Source of the DNA: Macrolepiota albuminosa
Taxonomy: Eukaryota > Basidiomycota > Agaricomycetes > Agaricales > Agaricaceae
Assembly (NCBI GenBank): GCA_027475525.1
Contig: JAMWFC010000023.1
Span: 172,132-236,131 of the forward strand
DNA: 64,000 bases
Direction: 5' to 3'
Below are positions 56,201-64,000 of the stretch, piece after piece. Positions within the stretch are counted from its first letter, which is position 1. Each line of letters opens with the position of its first letter. The notes under the pieces were generated by a model that worked only from the letters and a program-made list of their open reading frames with translations, did no database searches and was not told the origin of the DNA. A program made the position numbers and the translations under genes.

Positions 56201-56391
56201 TTTTCCACCCTCTGCTTTACGGAATCTGGACACAGTCGAGAAAGGAGTCGCGCAGCATCATCATAGTCACAAAGGGGTGATGACTTGTTTAATATGTCGT
56301 CCATATCTGCATCGTACAATTCAAAGAGAAAGGAATAGCTGACCGCCACGTCCAACCACTGGCATTTCCAAAAAAAGAAAGTATTTCTCAC
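53285..56391 (-). CDS. P-loop NTPase of a Crinkler-RHS-like fungal family
   Basis: Six-exon model on the minus strand: A 56304 (or upstream)-56073, B 56023-55723, C 55669-54818, D 54768-54575, E 54519-53804, F 53749-53285. Introns are 49-55 bp and all phases close; 919 aa from the ATG at 56304. Walker A 'NASATGKTR' is at residues 182-190, followed by 'LLYEGLCKHWGLYMTC', a hallmark of the mushroom family. Walker B 'FFVVIDEANV' is at about 344-353. 'WCRPRHRLTASFV' bridges exons C-D. Exon E ends with 'EADLIFVLKHCEGYIWVVLRTAG', placed like a PD-(D/E)xK nuclease strand but without the usual Gln/Glu-x-Lys. The 5' end is uncertain: the frame stays open to 56391 without an ATG. The function of the family is unsettled; reported relatives include secreted/nuclear Crinkler-type proteins. 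Confidence 0.7.
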
Positions 56392-56402
56392 AAGTCATGT
56401 GC

Positions 56403-56720
56403 GCTAACTTCACTTTCTCAGCCTTAGTACAATCAATCCTCGTATAGTGGACCGAATTGAATCTCCAGGATCCTAGCATTCTCGGTGGAATTGGCATAAG
56501 AATATGTGACAGAGTTGATAGCATGATCAATTCCTGACGCCGGAGTTGGACGTAAAAGTTCTGGTCAGTGTCGTTAATCATGACTTTGATCTCGAAAAAG
56601 ATTTCTATAGATGCTCCGGACGGAAAGAACGCGATTAACTGGGGTTGTTATGACGGACCCTCGTCATTTTGTACCCAGGTTGTGTCACAATAACGGTGAC
56701 CCTTCTGAATAGACCTCAGC
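56403..56720 (+). repeat. Duplicated segment, copy 2 (uninterrupted)
   Basis: Counterpart of 46590-46713 joined to 52938-53155, showing the site without the copia element ('CTCGGTGGAATTGGCAT'). It lies directly upstream of the NTPase gene and may hold its promoter. Confidence 0.75.
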
Positions 56721-58024
56721 CCTGTCTGAAGTGACAGTGCCTACAATTTCAAAGGGTAAAAACTGAGGCCAGTAAGAACGTCAAAGGCGGATGGATGGCG
56801 GCGTTTTGTACCCCAGGTTGTATCCACAGGTGACGGCGACCCTTCTGAATTGAATAGACCTGATGTCCTGTCTTAACTGACAGCGCCTACCGTTTCAAAG
56901 GGTAAGACGGTGGGCCGGCACGCCCGGCAATGTTCGGCATCATTGGGCGGCAGGCTGAGAACGCGTTCGAAACGGATGTTTCGGGATCTGTTACTGTGCC
57001 ACATGACTCCATTCGGAATATTAGCACAGCAACAGATAGATCGACTCAAGTCCACATAGAAAATGTGCAAAACAAATGATTCCTTACTTGACTTTCGTGG
57101 CCAAAAATCCGCCGTGTTCAAAGCATTCACCCGTCATTTTGACGCTTCCGTTATCGTGATCAAAATATTCATCAGCATCCTCGCTGATTACGAGTTCATA
57201 TGGACGGTGATGATTTTGTTGATTGGGAGAACATAAGGAGAAATGTCTCTCAAGCTTCCCTATGGACCAAACAAATCCAGTAAATCACCCATGCATGCAT
57301 CAGTAGTCGCTGTCTACTCTCGTGAGAAGATCTCTTCGACGTGTACGTACGATTTCTGGTCTGCACCTGGGCATAACTCGAAAGTTTCACGAATCTTTTT
57401 GTTCCTACTTTTCGATATATGACTGTAATTTCTCTTGTATATCATGATTGACTGTCCTGACCCGAACGATGGTTTAGCCTTCGCGGAAACTTTGTCTTGG
57501 TCGCCTCACTTGCTCCGGTTTCATGCTATATTCGGTGTCCAGCTTTCCCACTGCTGCCCGGGCCATCAATGCCTTATCCACAAAATCTTTCGAGAGAAGC
57601 AGGTAAATATCTCAAAATGATGTAAGGTGTCCTGAAATAATCTGCGTATCGCACAAAAGTTCCCTTTATCGAGTCAAAATCTGATGAATGTCTCCATCGC
57701 GACTTTTGCGTCTCCATTCATACCCGTGCGGCGGATTGCAATAGATAGACGCGCAGATATCACAACCCCACGTGGGAGGTGCCGAAGCCTGCTAGATTTG
57801 AGAGACTTTGGTGGTTAACCCAATCTGTGTTACGAAATTCCGGAAATGATGGCTAGTGTATCTTTCCATGGAAAATGGGGTTCCAAATAGCAAGGGTAAA
57901 ACATGGCGTCACCGGAGATTGTTCTTCGCCACCCAATTTGACATTGAATCTCGATTCGAATGGCTATATCTTGCGCTCTTCTAGACAGGCAAACCAGAAT
58001 ATCTTTCCCCTTCATCGCAGTCCC
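56721..58024. other. Intergenic region with a partial third repeat copy
   Basis: 56800-56910 again has TTTTGTACCCCAGGTTGT...GACCCTTCTGAATTGAATAGACC and TTTCAAAGGGTAA, related to 56680-56760 and 53090-53150. No gene seen in the rest. Confidence 0.5.
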
Positions 58025-58401
58025 ATGACTTGGACAGACTCCAGCGATTTGAAGACTCTGCGACTGCGTCTCGTGGCGCTGCTTTCACTCTACGACCTAC
58101 TCCCTTCGACCTTTGATAAGGCCGCTTTCCTTGACTTCAACTCCCCGCCTCCTCTCGACACAACGGCCATTGATAGGGACACCACCTTACATGCCCTGAT
58201 GGCTATCGCGCAACATCTAAACAGTCGCGAGATTCAGCGACATTTTTCCACTGGAACTTCACACATCTATCCATGCCCAACAGGTAAGCCATTGTCGCCT
58301 CAAAGGCTCAATGAGTTTTCTTGTTGTCTGTCTTCCATTATTAACCAACCAAAGTATGGCCTGAACTTCACGACACAAGTCGACACGTACGACCTTCCTA
58401 A
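58025..58401 (+). CDS. Small hypothetical protein, 101 aa, one intron
   Basis: Exons 58025-58283 and 58355-58401 around a 71-bp GTAAGC...AAAG intron; phases close. The product starts 'MTWTDSSDLKTLRLRLVALL' and looks helical at the N terminus. No family recognised, no signal peptide. The frame is open further upstream to another ATG at 57875, but the 58025 start has the cleaner context. It converges with the deacetylase gene 363 bp away. Confidence 0.4.
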
Positions 58402-58764
58402 GCGGAGTACAAACGTTATGAGTGCGTAACAGTCGGAGGTTAATTGAATTGCAGTTTTTGATGACAACACAAAGGCAATTATTTATGATTTCTTATGAGA
58501 TCCCCTCCGACGGGGTTTATATTTATGTTTCCAGCAAACATTCTCGGAACTGTACAACGAACTTGCCTGTGCTCACAACTTCGTACACTTCTTGAACATT
58601 GACAAAACACTTCGCTCTCCGTACGCGTAGTCATTGTTCGATTTGTCCGACAAGACATACAAATATATGTTGTACAACAAGCGCCTCTAAATACTCAGGT
58701 AGCGTAAAAAATTGGCCATGAACAACTCACTAGTCCTCAGAACAAGCCGACATTCAAGGAGTGG

Positions 58765-60818
58765 TCACCATTCATCCTCATCCATATCATCATCGGCGAT
58801 CTGTCTCCCATCTCTCTCCATCATACGCCCGACGACGTCAATAGACCGCGGTAACGGCAACACGCCGTACCGTTTGGCAATAACATGCTCAACCGTCTCA
58901 TCCCAGCGTGATCCACTATGAAAGAATCGCCGCTTCGCATTCTGCGCGTACATAGCCCCTTGCATGTCCATCTCTGCGAATCCATAGCTATACCCGCCAT
59001 ACCCGTAAGGGTATACGTGGGACACAGTCGTCTGCTGGTCATAGCCGGGTGCCGGGGCTGAGTCGTACACAGGCGTCGGGTCGACATACTGCCCCGTTAG
59101 AATACTCATGCGTTTCTGTGCACGCGATGCGTCCGAGTCGGAGTCCCACGATTTTTCATCGTCGGACGTGTCGGTATCCGACTCTTGCAAGTCGTACACG
59201 TATCGTGCGTGTTCTATTACACTCAATGGTTAGGTAAGAGTGACGGTAGTGGCTGATGACTTACGAGCGAGCTTAATATCTAAATTGTCTTGATGCTCCA
59301 CCTGTTCATGGCGGAAGCCTAAATGCTCACCTATTCCCTGTCTGGGAACATCGTGCATGCCGACAGAAGGTGCTCCAGGTAATTGTTGTAATTGCTGTAA
59401 GGCAGCCGTCCTGTGTGGAAGTCTTTTTGAGTTCTTGAGTAATCAGGATTGAAATATGATACAAACCTGACTCTATCAAGTATTCCATCTACCACATTAA
59501 GGTCTTCCATATTATTGCCCACGACCTCTAGTCGATAACGTGGGCCGAACCATTCGAAGTATTGATTCCACGGTAGATTCGGATCGATGTCATTCTCGAT
59601 ACCCAACGCACAGGCTGTCTCGTAAGCCCAAGCACGCACAACATTTTTCACGGTATATCCGCCTCCGCCCAGCAATATCAAGGGTATATCGTATTTCCGT
59701 AGAAATTGCACACAATGTGCATGTCCTTCCATGGTGATATTGAAGCATCCAAGCCTGTCCCCCGCTAAAGAATCAGCGCCGCACTGTAGCACGACGGCAG
59801 TCGGACGGTAGACTTCCAGAATCTTCGCGATTATCTTGGAGGGCGGACCGGTCATTGATAAGCGAAGATATGAAGGAAATAGAACATACAGGGTCAAAAA
59901 CACTGATGAAAGCCTCGTCCGTTATGCCATCCTTCAAAGGTATATTCACAGAATAACCCTTCCCCTTGCCTCTCCCTTTGTCTTCCTGTGTTCCAGTTCC
60001 AGGAAAGTATTCGCCAAACTTATGAAAACTACACGTCATCACACGATCTGTGGTGTAAAAAGCTTCTTCGACTCCATCGCCATGATGACAATCTATATCG
60101 ATATACAGAACACGTGGGTGCGTCCGCAGGAGCTCTAGGATTGCGAGGACGATGTCGTTGATGTAACAAAAGCCAGAAGCCTCTCGTTTTTTGGCATGGT
60201 GGAGCCCTCCAGCCCAATTGATTGCAATGTCTGCCGCCCCGGAAGCTATTCGCTCGGCAGCACCTGTCATCGTGTGAGCAAAAAATGCGACCACTGATCC
60301 TGGTCGCTACGTACATATTGAGCCTCCAGCAGAGATAGAGCAGAATTCAAATACACCCTCAAAAGCTGGGTTATCGTCACCAACGAGGACTAGAAATCAA
60401 TGTCACAAAGCTGTGACGAGAATGGCATGACGAAGCAGGACACACATCTGGTTCCGTGACCGGTCATTTCCTCGACAGTCTCTGGCGTCACGCGCTGGAG
60501 GAAGTGTATGTATTCATCGGTATGGAAGGCGGACATGTCCTCTGGTGAAGCCCTTCGGGGCCTCTATCGAAGGTTGAGCTTCGATCGAACCATTCTGAAC
60601 ATGAGATCGCAACGCACCAAGACCTGCATTTTCCCCAGCATGTCATATGCGTCAACTAGCTCATGTGTAACACGAACTCGGTGTGGTTTCATGAGGTGGC
60701 CGAGACCATAAGTGTACGCGCCGGTATCAGCTGTGGTCGGTTTGCAAAGTCAACGAGCAAAGACTTGCAAGCAGCAGGACGCACCATCATAATAATAAGC
60801 CACCCTCCTCTTGGACAT
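58765..60818 (-). CDS. Class I histone deacetylase (Rpd3/Hos2 family)
   Basis: Zinc-dependent lysine deacetylase of nuclear corepressor complexes. Eight-exon minus-strand model: 60818-60785, 60730-60624, 60563-60446, 60389-60315, 60263-59890, 59834-59467, 59410-59265, 59213-58765; phases close to 556 aa. Active-site residues: His133-His134 in 'GGLHHAKK'; zinc ligands Asp169, His171 ('[10 protein letters not shown]') and Asp257 ('[14 protein letters not shown]'); Tyr296 in 'GGGGYTVKN'. After the catalytic domain come '[30 protein letters not shown]' (two motifs) and an acidic end. 'DIAINWAGG' and the HDVP motif lean to Hos2/HDAC3 rather than Rpd3, but paralog assignment needs a tree. The last intron acceptor (59214) is the least certain. 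Confidence 0.92.
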
Positions 60819-62495
60819 GTTCGATAACAGTCAAGTGTAGAGAAATGAACAATCAATGGTCGTTCATTTGGATAGAAGGAGAAAGAGAGTCCGAATTCAG
60901 GTCCGTCTACCCTGCCACTTGTTGACGATCATGTGAGAACGTGTACACCGTAATCTTTAAAGTAATAAGCGCCTCGATAACAATGAGTGCCCGATGGCCA
61001 TTGCAAGCAACAATTGACTTACTGCGTACTGCAGATACTTTAAAAGGCTTAGTTCATTATCCCACTCTCTTCTATCCCTCGGTCTGGCCGTGTCGAGTCG
61101 CGAGCGTATTCACCCCCGGATTCCTCTTGCCGATTGGAGATATTGCCAATTTGACACGACCCTGTAAAATTTGTCGGATACCCTTCGGGGTGGTCGATGA
61201 GTCTCGAATGCCTTGCGACAATGTCCCGTTGCTGCGGACTGAATGAATCGGTGACAGTACTAAGTCGTGGTGGTAAACGGGAGAAAAAAAAAGAGGAAAG
61301 GACATAACGCGTCGTTATCACAGATCGATCGGTTTCGATCGTGACGGATTTCCTTTTCCAGGAAACGTGTCCTCCTCGTCGTGTGTATGTAGTCCCTTAC
61401 AGTGGAACATATGGACAAATAAGAAGATAATCACTGTTCTTGGAGAAGAGAATATCATAAACTCGACTGCCCAGCGGCTTAAAACGTCACTCGATACAAA
61501 GGACTATCATTGTATCCAACGCCCCAGGTCGGCTTTCTTGGTCGTCACTAGTCCCAATTCCGTGGAACGCCGCCGAGGCGAGTAACCTCCACACAAACCA
61601 TGCTTGATCCGCTCATGGATTTAGAAGCCAACCTTCATAAGCTGAGGTCACCAGACATTCAGCATTCTTGTCAACTTGTTCTAAGAGAGTAGTCACTGGT
61701 ACTTTTGGTGTTTGGCAAGCCCTTCTTTTTATTTTTGACCTTGCGGCAATACTTCGTATCTTGGGAATTGCTGCTCTGCTGCCACGATTGTCACGATTAT
61801 AATCGCTTTTCGAGTACTTGACTATTCCACTCTGGGACATCAAGAAGATGAACAACAATACTATTAATGGGGTCACTTCGGAGTCGTGTCTATAGTTATG
61901 ATCCGCTACAAGCTCCCCATGGATGGAGACGTTGCCTTACACAAGGTGCGCGACAGTCGGATCCAATAGTGGACAAGGCATGTGAATGTGGTGCTGCGGG
62001 AGCTTGACATAGAGGTTGAAAGAACTTTTCAACCGATCTTCATCAATTGGGAACTCATTCTGGGACGATGACCGATGATTTAAGTTATGTAGCAAAACTT
62101 TCTGAAGATTTGTCATATATCTCTAAGAGGTCCAGAACTCGATGTTTGCGATCTGTGGTGGCGTAATGGGTCCAGAAGCTTACCATGGGATGATGGTTGG
62201 CAGGGCACAAAGGGATGTCATGTAGATGAAAATAAGGCATGCATGGACGACCGACGATGGTGAAGAAGAGAGGTCTATGCTCGTCTACTCACACGGCTAC
62301 CTGCTTGACTCGATTCTCATACACTCACCGAAGAAAACGATGTCCAAAATAGCGTTACACTGGGCCAATGTCAAATCATCCCCCAAGGAGCTCGCATGAG
62401 TGAAGTTCCTCATTCAACTCAGTCGGTGGTAGAACTCTCCGATGTCCGCTCCCTGTGTATATCCCTGTTGGAGATGGCTTGCCCCACCAATGGTC
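60819..62495. other. Intergenic region, no gene supported
   Basis: Upstream of the deacetylase. Short frames (60941-61246 plus; 61876-61613 minus, with a hydrophobic start) show no recognisable domain. Nothing else structured seen. Confidence 0.4.
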
Positions 62496-62557
62496 ACGAG
62501 CTATGATTCGTGCCTTCGGCATGAGTTTCATAGCTCGTTGTGGGCTTTGCCCCCACC
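62496..62557 (+). repeat. Hairpin-terminus repeat, copy 3
   Basis: ACGAGCTATGATTCGTGCCTTCGGC... hairpin (62496-62538) followed by TTGTGGGC-TTT-GCCCCCAC, same order and orientation as at 3825 and 4706, but without a downstream tandem array. 58 kb away from the other copies. Confidence 0.8.
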
Positions 62558-62943
62558 ACTCAGCCTGTCATATACATCTTGCAAGCCTCCTTTTCTGGAG
62601 TATTCACTTTTCGTTCCTCTTATCCTGATTCATTCGATCTTGACTTACATTCTCCTTTCCCTCCTTATTCTCGTTCTTTGCATCACAGACTCCTTTATAT
62701 TGACATATGATCCTCTATGTTACGTATATATATTCGATAGAAAGACTTTGTTGTTGTTGGTTTTCAGCATTTATTTTGTGTGATTCCTGACAACTTGTTG
62801 AAGGAAACAATGTGTAACTTCGGAACAGCTCATGTTTCATTGTTCTGACGTATGTTTCTTTTTGCATTCCAAAAATTTATTTTGTCTCTGTATTTCAGAA
62901 GTGTACACCGGCTTATATGAGTTACATCGTTTCATCGCAGATA
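62558..62943. other. Non-coding 3' flank
   Basis: T-rich sequence between the hairpin repeat and the end of the F-box-like gene; nothing recognised. Confidence 0.4.
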
Positions 62944-63984
62944 CTACATTAGTACCCCTATCATTTCATCCACTACTTCCGTCGTGACGTCCTTCCAACT
63001 GTCAACCGAGACCCCTTCCTCATCTGATACACTCCCGATGCGCTTGACATCAAATCGATGTCCAGCCCAAACTCCTCTATGGACTTTCAATGAACCATGG
63101 CAAAACCAATTCAGGCTTGAAGGCCAGGTCGTTCGAATATAGAGCACGTGTTGAAAACCGATGCCCCATAGCTTGGTCATAGCATCCCCCCGAACATACT
63201 CCTTGGTTGTCAAATTGCGAAAGACCATATTTCCACTGAAGAAGTCAACAGGATCCAGGTCCGTAATAAGAATGAGCCTTTTGAGAAGCCTTTCCATCCC
63301 TTGCAATTCATAAGCATAATGAGGCACTGCGTGAATCAAGAATTCGTGTGTCGAACTTATCGAGCTCATACGTCTCGATGAGATATTATAACGCGGTTTC
63401 TGAACGCTGCGTATTGCATAGAGATGATATTCGTCAAATAATTGTGCGAGACACTCCGTTTCTGAATCCATCAGAATCCCCTTCAGTAGATGGTCTAGCA
63501 CTGTGTGATCACCCAGAGAGATGAGTCGATCACCAGCCCACGAGACAACGATGAAATCTTCAATCAATCTTTCAAGATGGCGCCGTCCAGACTCCCAATA
63601 ACGCTGGCAAGTCACCATGAGACTGATAAGGTCTGAAATATCAAGTATTTTGCCAATGATTGTACCAACAACCTCGTTTGAAAGCTGGTTCAGAAGCCCC
63701 TTTGATAAATTATCATTGGACCTGCCGCAGGAAATTTGAGCAACACTCAAAAAAAGGGAGCAATGCCAGAGGTACACTTACTCTTGTGGAAATGACAAGC
63801 CTTCTGTCCTATTCAAAGGTAGTACCAGAACCCGTTTTTCGTTTTCGTCAGGACTCCATAGAGCTCTCATAACTTGGGTTCCTTTGTCCATAACACTAGA
63901 ATAGGATGCCCCAAACTTGCCGCCAACAGAATTAGGCACATTCACGGAGTTATCAAGGTTGTATAGATCAAGATGTTGGGCCAT
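62944..63984 (-). CDS. F-box-like protein of Agaricomycete type
   Basis: Two exons, 63984-63782 and 63721-62944, around a 60-bp GTAAGT...GGCAG intron; 326 aa. The start ATG lies 17 bases from the window edge, so an upstream exon is possible. Around residue 75 a short F-box-like helix set is seen ('LSNEVVGTIIGKILDISDLISLMVTCQRYW'), followed by 'VVSWAGDRLISLGDH', a string common in mushroom F-box-like proteins. The rest is unassigned and mixed alpha/beta. Likely a substrate adaptor of an SCF-type ubiquitin ligase by family analogy; the F-box itself is divergent. Confidence 0.6.
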
Positions 63985-64000
63985 GTATATTTCGACCTGG

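Noticed and set aside
61613..61876. Small membrane protein gene (minus)
   Set aside because: Hydrophobic start but no splice signals, no homologue recognised and no continuation; left as unannotated intergenic sequence.

Overview
The window reads as nuclear DNA of a filamentous basidiomycete, most likely an Agaricomycete. The genes are split by 40-62 bp GT-AG introns. Several families expanded in mushroom-forming fungi are present: BTB/POZ, F-box-like, JmjC-like and a Crinkler-style P-loop NTPase. The transposon mix (Helitron, chromodomain Ty3/gypsy, Ty1/copia, DIRS-like fragment) also fits. The species cannot be named from the sequence.

Layout. 1-29.6 kb is almost entirely transposon-derived. 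It starts with the 3' end and LTR of one gypsy family ('gypsy-B'), followed by AT-rich DNA with a BTB-like and a DIRS-RT-like relic. Next come two arrays of TTCG-loop hairpin repeats and a minus-strand Helitron (Rep plus Pif1-like helicase). From 13.8 to 21.6 kb lies a nest: a decayed chromodomain gypsy element ('gypsy-A') split by a 3.9-kb non-autonomous LTR element (TSD ATAGG) and a 984-bp solo-LTR-like insertion. A 66-bp-arm palindrome around a 100-N gap follows, then a long minus-strand gypsy-B copy (22.9-29.6 kb). 30-45 kb is a gene island: BTB protein, short-chain dehydrogenase, a Nup188-like nucleoporin, a mitochondrial-type methionine aminopeptidase and a possibly degenerate JmjC-domain gene. 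46.7-52.9 kb is an intact Ty1/copia element with apparently identical LTRs and a 5-bp TSD. 53.3-64 kb holds a P-loop NTPase gene flanked by copies of one repeat, a small unknown gene, a class I histone deacetylase and an F-box-like gene.

Function. The island genes cover nuclear pore assembly, mitochondrial N-terminal Met removal, chromatin deacetylation and probable ubiquitin adaptors (BTB, F-box). There is no sign of a metabolic cluster. Spliced models were built by eye for eight genes. Phases close and known catalytic residues fall where expected in the methionine aminopeptidase and the deacetylase.

Main signals. (1) Eight tandem duplications of exactly 77 bp, all between 3.9 and 14.4 kb, look like an assembly overlap artefact and break the Helitron reading frame. 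(2) Premature stops in the older elements are nearly all explicable as C-to-T changes, while the copia element is intact, which suggests past cytosine-methylation or RIP-like decay. (3) A dispersed, hairpin-terminated repeat built of TTCG-loop palindromes is not an element type I recognise.
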